A stretch of DNA of 64,000 nt, from assembly GCF_021401125.1 (NCBI RefSeq), contig NZ_JACBFQ010000007.1, positions 124,001-188,000 on the forward strand, read 5' to 3'. The notes under the pieces were generated by a model. It saw only the letters and a list, made by a program, of their open reading frames with translations, was not told the DNA's origin and did no database searches. The translations under genes were made by a program, and so were the position numbers. The DNA comes from Xanthobacter sp. NM-59 (GTDB lineage: Bacteria; Pseudomonadota; Alphaproteobacteria; Rhizobiales; Xanthobacteraceae). Below are positions 51,382 through 60,060 of this stretch, piece by piece. Position 1 is the stretch's first letter. The number at the start of each line of letters is the position of its first letter.

Positions 51382-51951
51382 TCAGTCCTTGGCGCGCTCC
51401 ACATAGGAGCCGTCGGCGGTCATGATGACCACGCGGGTCCCGGCGGAGATGTGGGGCGGCACCATGGTGCGCACACCGTTCGAGAGCACGGCCGGCTTGT
51501 AGGAGGAAGACGCGGTCTGGCCCTTCACGGTGGGCTCGGTGTCCACGATCTCCAGCACCACGCGGGCCGGCAGCTCAATGGCGATGGGATTGCCGTTGTG
51601 CGTGGAAAGCATGCACTCCATGCCTTCCTGCAGATACACGGCGGAATCGCCCATCACTTCCTTGGAGACGGTCACCTGATCGAAGTTATCAGGGTTCATG
51701 AAGGTGTAGCCGTCCGAATCCTCATAGAGGAAGGTGTGGGGGCGATCCTCCACGAAGGCGCGCTCCACCTGCTCGGTGGTACGATAGCGCTCGGAGATCT
51801 TCACACCGTCCGAGATGCGGCGCATGTCGAGCTGCGTGACCGGCGTGCCCTTGCCGGGGTGAATGTTCTCGGCGGTGAGCACCACATAGAGCTTGTCGTC
51901 GATATCGACCACATTGCCTTTACGCAGGGAGCTGGCGATGACCTTGACCAC
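51382..51951 (-). CDS. efp: Translation elongation factor P
   Basis: Relieves ribosome stalling at polyproline stretches. 189 residues in three OB-like domains. The modifiable Lys is in [16 protein letters not shown], the position that EpmA lysylates. [20 protein letters not shown] and the C-terminal [20 protein letters not shown] are typical. The start is GTG at 51951 ([15 protein letters not shown]) with GGAAG 7 bases before. It is divergent from epmA, its modifying enzyme. Confidence 0.97.
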   Translation of the reverse strand: MVKVIASSLRKGNVVDIDDKLYVVLTAENIHPGKGTPVTQLDMRRISDGVKISERYRTTEQVERAFVEDRPHTFLYEDSDGYTFMNPDNFDQVTVSKEVMGDSAVYLQEGMECMLSTHNGNPIAIELPARVVLEIVDTEPTVKGQTASSSYKPAVLSNGVRTMVPPHISAGTRVVIMTADGSYVERAKD

Positions 51952-52088
51952 GTCGCGTCTTCCTTGAACTTTTCGCGGCGTCGTGCCGCTCGTCTTCGTT
52001 GGCGGGCAACATACCCATCTTCGCGCCGAGCGCCACCCTCGCGGCGGTGTTTCAGGCGCCCAAAGCGGCTTGTGAAGGACGTTTCCCC

Positions 52089-53153
52089 GTGAAATTGGTA
52101 TCAGGATCCGGTCAAAGCCCGTGGTGGGACCGGGACGTGCACGCTGACCGCCGCCCCTTCCTGCTGGCACGCGGTCGCATCACGGCGATGGTGCGGGCGT
52201 GGTTCCTGGAGCAGGACTTCGTTGAGGTGGAAACCCCCATCCTCCAGCTCTCGCCCGGCAACGAGGCGCACCTGCACGCCTTCGCCACGGACCTTATCGC
52301 GCCCGACGGCGCGCGCCACACCCTGCATCTTCGCACCTCGCCGGAATTCACCGCGAAGAAGCTGCTGGCGGCAGGCGAGCCCCGCATTTTCGAGCTGGCG
52401 CGGGTGTTCCGCAATCGCGAGCGCGGCATGGCGCACCATCCGGAATTCACCATGCTTGAATGGTACCGGGCCGGCGCGCCGTACAGCCAGCTGATGGAGG
52501 ATTGCACCGCGCTGCTGCGGCTCGCAGCCCGCATCGGCGGCGCTTCCCGCTTCACCTACCGGGGCGCGGAGTGCGACCCCTTCGCGGAGCCCGAGCGCCT
52601 CACCCTCACCGCGGCCTTCGCGCGGCATGCGGGCATCGACCTTCCCGCCGTGGTGCCCGCCCCCGGAGCGCCGGCCGATCCGGCACCACTGGCAGCGGCC
52701 GCGCGCGCGGCGGGCATCCGCGTGGCCGAGGACGACAGCTGGGCGGACATTTTCTCGAAGGTGCTGGTGGAGCGCATCGAGCCTCACCTGGGCATGGGCC
52801 GCCCCACCCTCCTGTGCGACTACCCGCTGAGCGAGGCGGCATTGGCGCGGCCGAAGCCTGAAGACCCGCGCTTTGCCGAGCGGTTCGAGTTCTATGCCTG
52901 CGGGCTGGAGCTGGCCAACGCGTTCGGCGAGCTCACCGATGCCGACGAGCAGCGCCGCCGTTTCACCCACGAGATGGAGCTGAAAAGCCGCCTTTACGGT
53001 GAGCGCTATCCCCTCGACGAGGACTTCCTGGCCGCCCTGCACCAGATGCCCGAGGCTGCCGGCTGCGCCCTGGGCTTCGACCGGCTGGTGCTGCTGGCCA
53101 CGGGCGCGCGGCGCATCGAGGACGTGCTGTGGGCACCTGTGGCGGCGCCCTGA
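52089..53153 (+). CDS. epmA: EF-P lysine lysyltransferase (EpmA/PoxA/GenX)
   Basis: A truncated class II lysyl-tRNA synthetase homologue, 354 residues, that attaches beta-lysine to EF-P. The N-terminal anticodon domain of LysRS is absent; the catalytic core carries motif 1 ([20 protein letters not shown]), motif 2 ([31 protein letters not shown]) and motif 3 ([20 protein letters not shown]). The start is GTG at 52089 with AAGGA upstream. It is divergent from efp. The usual third partner, the lysine 2,3-aminomutase EpmB, is not in this window. Confidence 0.96.
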   Translation: MKLVSGSGQSPWWDRDVHADRRPFLLARGRITAMVRAWFLEQDFVEVETPILQLSPGNEAHLHAFATDLIAPDGARHTLHLRTSPEFTAKKLLAAGEPRIFELARVFRNRERGMAHHPEFTMLEWYRAGAPYSQLMEDCTALLRLAARIGGASRFTYRGAECDPFAEPERLTLTAAFARHAGIDLPAVVPAPGAPADPAPLAAAARAAGIRVAEDDSWADIFSKVLVERIEPHLGMGRPTLLCDYPLSEAALARPKPEDPRFAERFEFYACGLELANAFGELTDADEQRRRFTHEMELKSRLYGERYPLDEDFLAALHQMPEAAGCALGFDRLVLLATGARRIEDVLWAPVAAP

Positions 53154-53180
53154 GACGGGTTGTCGCCGGGAGCGCCGGCC

Positions 53181-53492
53181 TCAGGAGATCTCGAACAGGG
53201 TCGAGAATCCGGAAATGTCGAACACCTCGCGGATCTGCGGCTGCAGGGAGGTGAGGGAGAGGCGGCGCTTGGAATTGCGCATGGCCTTGCCGGCCACCAG
53301 CAGCGCGCGCAGGCCGGAGGAGGAGACATAATCCACCCCGGCCAGATTGATGATGATCGGGCCGTCTGTCATGGACAGCACGTCCATGAGGCTGGTCTCG
53401 AACGGCTTAGCGTTGGGCGTGTCGAGTCGCCCGGCCACCTTCAGCAGCACCGCGCCGTCCGCCTGTTCACGCTCAATGTGCATGGACGTCAT
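53181..53492 (-). CDS. STAS domain anti-anti-sigma factor (RsbV/SpoIIAA-like)
   Basis: A cytosolic partner-switch protein of 103 residues. The STAS fold ends its second strand with PIIINLAGVDYVSSSGLRAL, where the second or third Ser is the phosphorylation site of SpoIIAA-type proteins. When dephosphorylated such proteins sequester an HPK-like anti-sigma kinase. A suitable kinase is encoded at 55650 and an RsbU-type phosphatase at 62543. GGAG precedes the ATG at 53492; a second ATG lies at 53483. The start is inside the end of the Na/Pi-like gene, so it is coupled to it. Confidence 0.92.
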   Translation of the reverse strand: MTSMHIEREQADGAVLLKVAGRLDTPNAKPFETSLMDVLSMTDGPIIINLAGVDYVSSSGLRALLVAGKAMRNSKRRLSLTSLQPQIREVFDISGFSTLFEIS

Positions 53493-55101
53493 TCCGCTCC
53501 GCCGACATCAATCCGTCACTGGGATTATCGTCATTCGTCGCAGGGCGCAACGCCACCGCGGTCCGACGAATCAACCAGATGGCGCGCTCGAACAGGCTGG
53601 TGGCCAAGAGCAGGCGGCGCGCATCCTCCCCCGCCCCAAGGGAAGCGCCCACCAGGCTCCGGCGGATATCGTTGAGCAGCTTGCTGCGATCGGCGGTCAG
53701 GGCGGCGATCACGTCATAATCCTCCGCGCTCGATGCGTCGGCCAGCAGCAGCACGTTCACCCGCAGCGATTCGGAAAGGTTGAAGGCCAGCTGCGGCGGC
53801 CGCTCATAGCTTTCCACCACCTCGGCGAAATCGTGCAGCGTGTCCTGCAACACACAGATCATTTCCAGCAGGGATTGCTGGCTCAGCGCGATATCGAGGC
53901 TCTCGCGCTCCGGAGCGCGGCCGATGAGATCGGTCAGGAAATGCTCGGTGCTCCGCGCGATGCTGGCCGCGCCGCGCCACAAGGCCAGGCGCTCGCCGGC
54001 GCCCGCGCTCTCCGCCACGTCGAGGTCGGGCAGCAACGTGGGCAGGAGCTGGATCAGCCGCTGGATCTCCCTTTCCGAAAGGTCGAGCGCGGTGGCCGGC
54101 GCCTCCATGGCCCGATCATGGATATAGCGCGGCCGCGAGGCGCCATCCTCCAGCGTCGGCGGGCTGAGGCGGATGGCGATCGTCTCGGTGACGCCGCGCC
54201 CGAACGCCACCGGAACGGCACCGGCGAGCTGCAGCGCGAGGAACAGCAGCGAGAGCGAAACGGCGGGCTGCCCGCCGCCCACCGCGGACAGCCATTGGGC
54301 GGGATCGGCCCCGGCACTCCCCACCGCCAGCCACAGTGCGAACACGGCCGCGCAGCCGATGGCCTTCACCAGGATATGCACATAGCAGAGCTGCCGCCCC
54401 GTGCCCTCAAGCCCGCCGGCGGCGATCAGCGTCGCCAGACCGGAGCCGAGATTGGCGCCCAGCACCACATAGAACGCGCCGTCGAGCCCCATGACCGAGG
54501 ATTGCAGCAGCGCCAGAACCAGGATGGTTGGCGTGGAGGACGACTGGCTGAGCGCCGCCGCCGCCAGCCCTGCCGCGAAGCCCAGCAGCGGCGAAAAGCC
54601 GGCATCGAGCGCCGCCCCCAGCACCGCCGGATCGATGGCTCGCGGCCCCTGCTTGATGAAATCGAGCCCCAGCAGTGCCAAGGCGAGGCCGAGCGCCACC
54701 CCCATCCATTCGCGCCACGACGGCTGGCGGTCCAGCCGGAGCTGGAAGCCGAACCCCACCAGCGCCACCAGATAGAGAACCACCAGCCGGAAATCGATGG
54801 CGGCCACGAACACCAGCGCCGCCGTTCCCACATTGCCGCCGGCCACCACCGGAATGGCATCACGCGTGGTGAGCACGCCGCCGCGCACCAGGTTGCCGCA
54901 GATGATGGCGACCGCGTTGCTCGACTGGGTGGCCGCGCCGGCCAGGGTGCCGGAAAGAAGGCCCGTCAGCGGCGAGCGGGTGGCGCTGCGCAGCATCCGG
55001 CGCACGCCCCGACCCGTGGCCTGCTGGAGGTGGGAGGAGAGGGACTTGAGCCCCACGAACAGAAGGCCCAGCCCCGCGAGGATTTCCGCCAGAATGGTCA
55101 T
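53473..55101 (-). CDS. Na/Pi cotransporter family protein with PhoU-like C-terminus
   Basis: Inner-membrane protein of 542 residues in the NptA/PF02690 family. Two inverted repeats carry the hallmark QSS motifs: GAATQSSNAVAIICGNL and ALSQSSSTPTILVLALLQSS. About nine helices occupy residues 1-310. The remaining ~230 residues are soluble and helical, like the PhoU-type domain of bacterial family members. I start at the ATG at 55101 (MTILAEILAGLGLLFVGLKS), the family N-terminus. It overlaps the STAS gene by 20 bp, an unusual partner that suggests transport is linked to the partner switch. Phosphate is the family substrate but is not proven here. Confidence 0.88.
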   Translation of the reverse strand: MTILAEILAGLGLLFVGLKSLSSHLQQATGRGVRRMLRSATRSPLTGLLSGTLAGAATQSSNAVAIICGNLVRGGVLTTRDAIPVVAGGNVGTAALVFVAAIDFRLVVLYLVALVGFGFQLRLDRQPSWREWMGVALGLALALLGLDFIKQGPRAIDPAVLGAALDAGFSPLLGFAAGLAAAALSQSSSTPTILVLALLQSSVMGLDGAFYVVLGANLGSGLATLIAAGGLEGTGRQLCYVHILVKAIGCAAVFALWLAVGSAGADPAQWLSAVGGGQPAVSLSLLFLALQLAGAVPVAFGRGVTETIAIRLSPPTLEDGASRPRYIHDRAMEAPATALDLSEREIQRLIQLLPTLLPDLDVAESAGAGERLALWRGAASIARSTEHFLTDLIGRAPERESLDIALSQQSLLEMICVLQDTLHDFAEVVESYERPPQLAFNLSESLRVNVLLLADASSAEDYDVIAALTADRSKLLNDIRRSLVGASLGAGEDARRLLLATSLFERAIWLIRRTAVALRPATNDDNPSDGLMSAERNDVHAH

Positions 55102-55649
55102 GCGCGCATCGCGGGCTCCCCGGCCCAGAACTCCGGCCACCACAGCCGGACGACTTCAACAGGCCCACCTCAACACGCAGTGTCGCCCAAGCCTCAGGCG
55201 GCGGCCTCACGCGATGAGCCCACCCGGTCAGCCTTGCACCGGCGCCAGGGCCGCAGTCGCGACGTGGCCTCAAAGATTTAAAACGGAAGCGATAGCGAGC
55301 CGATGTGTCAGTGATGCGACAGCATTGCCCCCCTATCGCGGAACTCCGGACACCACGGACCGCCGCCCGCGCGCCCGCCTTCGCACGCTGGCGCAACGAT
55401 CATTCCCGTGGCCGGAGCCTCGTGAACCTGTTCGCCGTAAGGGGCACGCGCCTTCCCCGTGGCGCGGCACCTCTCCCGCGCGCCAGGGCGGACTGTGGAG
55501 GGGAAACGTTGGGGCCCCCTTTCTCCACAGCGAGAGGAAGGGCAGTGCCTTGAAAGCGCGGCATCCGCGCCGCAACCGCTCCCGGCTCTCCCCCACCCAA
55601 ATGCGCGAGCGGGAAGGCGCCCATGGGCACCCTGTCTCTTGAATGCTGG
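55102..55649. other. Geneless region between the HATPase and Na/Pi-like genes
   Basis: 548 bp on the minus-strand side of the partner-switch genes. No supported gene. GTGGAG at about 55494 and CTCCAC at about 55523 form short inverted arms around GGGG/CCCC tracts. The AT-rich spot AAAGATTTAAAACGG near 55272 may be part of the Na/Pi-STAS promoter. Confidence 0.4.
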
Positions 55650-56105
55650 TCAACCCGCGGCGCGGGCGGGCGCGGCCACCAGGGTCAGGTGGTTCTCGTC
55701 CCCCTCGCGGCGATAGGTGAGGCTCTCCAGGAAATGGCGCATCAGCTGCACCCCGTGCCCACCGATCCGCGCATCCTCGATGGAATCGACGGCCTCCGGC
55801 TCGGCCAGGGTGGTCGGGTCGAAGGCGACACCGTTGTCGATGAGATGGACCGCGATGCGCCCCCCCTCCAGGCCATGCACCTCGACGCGAATCAGCGGCT
55901 CGCGCGGGGACTGGGCAAAGCCGTAGGAGATGACATTGGTCAGCGCCTCCTCGACACTGAGCTCAAGGCCGAAGCGCATGGCCGGCGGCCAGTCATGTTC
56001 ATCGGCCAGGTCGCCGAGCCAGGATGTCACCTGCGCGATGGAGGCGATGTCGGCGCCGACCCGCAGCGCAGAAATCAGGGTGTCGGCGGCGGGCGGCATG
56101 GTCAT
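55650..56105 (-). CDS. ATP-binding anti-sigma-type kinase (RsbW/SpoIIAB-like HATPase)
   Basis: A cytosolic GHKL ATPase of 151 residues, the kinase/anti-sigma class. The N-box is LELSVEEALTNVISYGF, the G1 box is HLIDNGVAFDP and the G2-type loop is RIGGHGVQLMRHFLESLTY. Proteins of this class phosphorylate a STAS partner and hold a sigma factor or other target. Starts at 56105 and 56099 are both possible. It lies between the GNAT gene and the Na/Pi-STAS pair on the same strand, so all three partner-switch components are within 9 kb. No sigma factor gene is visible nearby. Confidence 0.9.
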   Translation of the reverse strand: MTMPPAADTLISALRVGADIASIAQVTSWLGDLADEHDWPPAMRFGLELSVEEALTNVISYGFAQSPREPLIRVEVHGLEGGRIAVHLIDNGVAFDPTTLAEPEAVDSIEDARIGGHGVQLMRHFLESLTYRREGDENHLTLVAAPARAAG

Positions 56106-56316
56106 GGCCCGCGGCTTAGGTGGTCGCGCAGCAGAAGATTGCATCGCGCCCCAAGCGGGCCGCGCCCGATGCCGGCCGGCGGTGCTGATGGACGCTGACC
56201 GCGATGCGCGGCGCCCGGGATGGGATCTCGATCTTCATGTCCGCCGTACTTTCGGAGAGGGACCCCGCGCGCGCAAGGGGCATCGCGACACCCTCAGCGC
56301 TCGACTGCCGCCAATC

Positions 56317-56357
56317 TAGAGCATTTCCCCGGCGCGTTGAATCGCAAAAATGCTCTA
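56317..56357. repeat. Dispersed TAGAGCATTT inverted-repeat element
   Basis: TAGAGCATTT and AAATGCTCTA flank a 21-base loop containing GGCGCGTTGAATCGC. A half copy lies at 18814-18850 with GGGCGTTGAATTGC in the same place. It sits in the gap between the GNAT and HATPase genes and could form a stem that separates them. Confidence 0.6.
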
Positions 56358-56381
56358 TGCCGTTGCTTTGGCGGGCCTTCT

Positions 56382-57068
56382 TCAGGCGTCCCTAAAACGT
56401 GGGCGGGCGAACATCACCCCCGGCTCGCCGCCGGGCAGGCGCCGGCGCTCATAGCCCCGCCAGCCTTCGGCGAACAGGGCGCGCTGGCGGTCGAAATCCC
56501 GCGGGTCCACCACCACCACCTGCTCGGGATCGTAGGACGAGCCGTCGCGCAGCATCACGTAGCGCGCATAGCCGCCGAAGAAGAATTCGATGCCGACAAT
56601 GGGAAAGCCGCCGGCCAGCAGGTTCGACCAGCTCGGCGTATTGATGGGCGCGGCGGTGGAGAACAGCACCATGCCGGCCGGGGCCGAGGCCACACGCTCC
56701 GCGATCACCGCGCGCTGGAAGCCGCGACCGCGATGGTCAGGGTGCACGGAAGCCCCGGCGAGCCGGCCAATCGAGGTTTCCGGCGGCAGGTTCAAGAGCC
56801 GGTGCGGCCCGTCGGCGGGGGTGTGCTCGTGCTGGAGGATGCCATAGGCAACGAGGGCTTCCCCGTCGAAGATCCCCACGGCGGAGCCGCGCCCTTCGGC
56901 AACGACGCTCTGGAAATAGCTGCGGCTTTCCGGCTTCACCACCTCGGGGCGGGTGACCGGGCCGATGGCGACACGATGGAGCGCCTCGATGGCATCCACA
57001 TCGTCCGCACCCAGCGGGCGGGCGTGAACCGACATTGCCGCGGGCGCGGCGCTGCGAGCCGTGGTCAC
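56382..57068 (-). CDS. GNAT family N-acetyltransferase in the sensor operon
   Basis: 228 residues. The acetyl-CoA motif is SVHPDHRGRGFQRAVIAERV. Upstream RPEVVKPESRSYFQSVVAEG and YGILQHEHTPADGPHRLL do not resemble well-known GNAT enzymes. The start is GTG at 57068, overlapping the stop of the binding-protein gene (GTGA), so it is co-translated with it. In context it may modify a protein or a compound sensed by the system; the substrate is unknown. Confidence 0.82.
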   Translation of the reverse strand: MTTARSAAPAAMSVHARPLGADDVDAIEALHRVAIGPVTRPEVVKPESRSYFQSVVAEGRGSAVGIFDGEALVAYGILQHEHTPADGPHRLLNLPPETSIGRLAGASVHPDHRGRGFQRAVIAERVASAPAGMVLFSTAAPINTPSWSNLLAGGFPIVGIEFFFGGYARYVMLRDGSSYDPEQVVVVDPRDFDRQRALFAEGWRGYERRRLPGGEPGVMFARPRFRDA

Positions 57069-58075
57069 GTGATCACCTCAGCATAATTAAGCATGGCGAT
57101 GGGCGGATAGACGCCGAGCTGCTTGGCCACCGACATGTTGATGATGAGCGCGAAGCGCTTCAGCGTCTCAATCGGGATATTCTGCGGCGGCACATGATCC
57201 ACCAGGATCTCGACCGCCTTGGAGCCGGCCAGCTGGCCTACGGAATAATAGCGGCTCACCAGCCCCACCAGGCCCAGCCCCTCCCGCAGGAAGAACTCGG
57301 TGGCGCCGAAGGTGGGCAGCTTGGCCTGAAGGGCCGCCGGGCCGACGCGGTCGAAGATGGAGGCGAGGAAGGTATCCGCCGGCAGATACAGCCAGTCGGC
57401 CCCCTTCTCCTTCAGGTCACGCACGAACCCCTCGACCCCGTCGCCGGTGGCGCGGGTGCCGTCCATCTTGAGCGGCTGCGCCAGCACCTCCACCCCGATG
57501 CCGGCGCAGAAGGCGCGCATCTCCTCGATGATGACCAGTGAGTTCTTCTCGTTGGGCGAATAGATCACGCCCACTTTCTGGAACGGGCGATAGCTCTGCA
57601 TGGCGCGCATCTGCACGTCGGTGGGCACCACATGCACGGCGCCGGTGACGTTGCGGCCGGAAGAGGAGAGCGAGGGCGCGATCTTCACCTGCACCGGCGC
57701 CGCCACCAGCGCGAACACCACGGGAATGTCGTGCACGAACGGCGCCGCGGGTGGCGCGTCATAGGGCCCCACCACCGCCAGGGTGTTGGGCGTGCCGTAG
57801 GTGTAGATGAGGTCCGGCTTGAAGGTGGGCAGCACCTCCGCCAGGATGGGCTTCACCTTGGCCGCATCGCGCTCCACATCGCGGGTGAGGAAGTCCACCG
57901 CGATCTCATTGGCGGCGAAATAGTCGCGGAAGCCGCGCTCCACATCGGTCTCGCCCCGGAAGGTGAGCATCAGGATGCGGAACGGGCGGGCTTGGCTGTT
58001 GGCGGAAGCGGCCTGCCCGAGCAGGCTCGCGGCCCCGGCGCCCAGGCCCAGGGAAAGAAGCGTACGTCGGTCCAT
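57065..58075 (-). CDS. ABC-type substrate-binding protein (PF04392 family)
   Basis: A periplasmic binding protein of 336 residues. The start MDRRTLLSLGLGAGAASLLG has a hydrophobic signal with cleavage around ASANSQA. FRILMLTFRGETDVERGFRD, LAEVLPTFKPDLIYTYGTPN and VFALVAAPVQ-V-KIAPSLSSSGRN then GAVHVVPTDVQMRAMQSYRP follow the TrpX-like/PF04392 pattern (the RNVTG loop is clear). No ABC permease or ATPase is nearby; instead it is coupled to an MFS transporter (TGATG overlap) and a GNAT gene. A role as ligand sensor for the neighbouring membrane proteins is therefore more likely than ABC uptake. Confidence 0.87.
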   Translation of the reverse strand: MDRRTLLSLGLGAGAASLLGQAASANSQARPFRILMLTFRGETDVERGFRDYFAANEIAVDFLTRDVERDAAKVKPILAEVLPTFKPDLIYTYGTPNTLAVVGPYDAPPAAPFVHDIPVVFALVAAPVQVKIAPSLSSSGRNVTGAVHVVPTDVQMRAMQSYRPFQKVGVIYSPNEKNSLVIIEEMRAFCAGIGVEVLAQPLKMDGTRATGDGVEGFVRDLKEKGADWLYLPADTFLASIFDRVGPAALQAKLPTFGATEFFLREGLGLVGLVSRYYSVGQLAGSKAVEILVDHVPPQNIPIETLKRFALIINMSVAKQLGVYPPIAMLNYAEVIT

Positions 58076-60060
58076 CACACAGGGCTCCCTTCCGAGGAGG
58101 CCGCGCGGGTGGCGCGGCGTGAAGCAGACGGCGCGGAAAAGCTGCGTCCCGATAGCGCAAACACCACCGCTCCCGCCACAACCACCGCGCCCATCATGGC
58201 GGTTGTAAGCGAAAATCCCACCGCTGCCAGCAGCGCGCCCGCCCCCGCCGGCCCCGCCGCATTGCCGGAACGCTCCACCAGACGGAACAGGCCCAGCACC
58301 CCGGCGGAGGAAAAGCCGGAATTGGCGGCCGTATCCGCCACCAGGGCGGACTGGGAGGCGATGGAGAGCGCCTGCCCCAGCCCCAGCATGGCCAGAGCGA
58401 ACACGATCAGCATCACCGAAGGATGGAGCGGCACCGTCAGCGCCCCCAGCCCCGAAACCAGCCCGCCCGCCACCACGAATGTGGCGCGGGCGTTCCAGCG
58501 GTCGGCCAATGCCGCGAAGATGGGCACCGCCACCACCATCAGCAACGGATAGATCATCTGGAAACGGCCGATGGCGGCGGAGGAATAGCCCTGCCGCTGC
58601 AATTCCAGCGGCACCAGCAGCAGGCAGAGGGCCGCGAACAGCAGCTTGGCGGGAAAGGCGCAGCCCACCAGCAGCGCCATCAGGCGCGGCGCGCGGGTGG
58701 CCTTCACCAGATCGCCCACCCCGATGCTCACATGGGCGGCGCGGCGCGGCGCGCGCGGCACCACCATCAGCACCACGCCCATGGCGATGACCGCCACCAC
58801 CCCCGAGGCCCCCAAGGCGGCGGAGGTTCCCAGCCGGTCGGCGATGACGCCGCCGATGGGCGGCCCGCACAGGCACGCCACCATGATGGCCCGCACGAAC
58901 ACTGCCAGCGCCGCGCTACGCCCCGCCCCCTGGGAATGATCCACCACATGCCCCTGGGCCGAGACGAACACCAGCGCATAGCCCGCCCCGGACACGATGC
59001 GCGCGGCGAGAAACAGCAGGTAATGCTCGCTCACCGCCGCCAGCCCATAGCCGGCGGCCGCCGCCAGCGCGCCGAGCACGAAGCCTGAGCGCCGCCCCAG
59101 GCGCTCGGACAGGCCGGCGAACGGAATCTGGCACAGGGCCACCACGGCCATGAAGGCGACGATGGGAAGGCTCGCCGCCGTGTCCGGGCTGATGACGCCA
59201 TCGGAGGGGGCGAGCGACTGGGCGAGGCGCGGCAGGAACGGCCGCGTCAGCTCTTCCGAGAGCATGAACAGGAACAACGCCGGCCGGATGGCCGCCGCCA
59301 GCCCGCTCTCGCCCGCCTCGGTCTCACCAATTCCAGTGCGCTGGGAGAGCGCGTCGAGGCGCGCCAACACTGCGGCGTCGCCGCTGGCGCGGGCACGTTC
59401 GCGCATGGCTTCGTGCCGTGTGCTCAGGCGCGCCACCTGCGCGTCCACGGGGTCGACAAGGCCCTCTGCCTCGGTCCCGGCGCCACTGCGGTACAGCGCA
59501 AGGCGCCCGCGCGCCAGGGCGCGCACCCGCTGCTCCACCGCGGCCACCGCCTCGATGCCGCGGGTGCCGACCACCAGGGCCACCAGCTCCAGCGCCACCA
59601 GCAGCGCCACCACACCGATGAAGGCCACGTCCACCAGCACCGCCGCCACCTGCTGCCACACCACCGAGGGGTCGATGGTGATGGCGATCTCGCCCACGGT
59701 CGCGCCCTCGCGCAGCACCGGCACCCGCACCACGGTGGGAGCGTCGAGCCCTTGCACGGAGCCGGAAGAGGCGCCCGCGCCGGAGGGCAGCAGCAGCCGG
59801 ATCTGCGCGAACTCCCCGTTGGCGGCCCGCAGCTCGTCGAAATAGCCGCTCACGCCCACCAATTGGTCCAGCGGAATGCCGGTGGCGTCGGCCCGTTCCA
59901 CCAGGGCCGCGGCGGAGCGGCCGACGCTTTCCGCCTTCACCAGGATGGCGGGAACAATGGTGTGCTCCGCCGCCCGGTGGGCCCCCCAGGCGATGAGCGC
60001 CAGCGCCGCGCACAAGATGAATGCGATGGCAACCGTGATCCCTGCCCGAAGCCCCATCAT
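58075..60060 (-). CDS. MFS transporter fused to an N-terminal membrane sensor module
   Basis: 661 residues with an unusual architecture. TM1 (about 7-27), a periplasmic domain of about 110 residues and TM2 (about 138-164) form a receptor-like module. A cytoplasmic linker (165-255) follows, then a 12-helix MFS transporter (about 257-645) with the loop-2 motif GLSERLGRRSGFVLGALAAA and, in the second half, ALADRWNARATFVVAGGLVS. The periplasmic part resembles those of three neighbouring genes (SVGRSAAALVERADATGIPL is the shared region). The start overlaps the stop of the upstream sensor gene (ATGATG) and its end overlaps the binding-protein start. The transported compound is unknown. Confidence 0.88.
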   Translation of the reverse strand: MMGLRAGITVAIAFILCAALALIAWGAHRAAEHTIVPAILVKAESVGRSAAALVERADATGIPLDQLVGVSGYFDELRAANGEFAQIRLLLPSGAGASSGSVQGLDAPTVVRVPVLREGATVGEIAITIDPSVVWQQVAAVLVDVAFIGVVALLVALELVALVVGTRGIEAVAAVEQRVRALARGRLALYRSGAGTEAEGLVDPVDAQVARLSTRHEAMRERARASGDAAVLARLDALSQRTGIGETEAGESGLAAAIRPALFLFMLSEELTRPFLPRLAQSLAPSDGVISPDTAASLPIVAFMAVVALCQIPFAGLSERLGRRSGFVLGALAAAAGYGLAAVSEHYLLFLAARIVSGAGYALVFVSAQGHVVDHSQGAGRSAALAVFVRAIMVACLCGPPIGGVIADRLGTSAALGASGVVAVIAMGVVLMVVPRAPRRAAHVSIGVGDLVKATRAPRLMALLVGCAFPAKLLFAALCLLLVPLELQRQGYSSAAIGRFQMIYPLLMVVAVPIFAALADRWNARATFVVAGGLVSGLGALTVPLHPSVMLIVFALAMLGLGQALSIASQSALVADTAANSGFSSAGVLGLFRLVERSGNAAGPAGAGALLAAVGFSLTTAMMGAVVVAGAVVFALSGRSFSAPSASRRATRAASSEGSPV

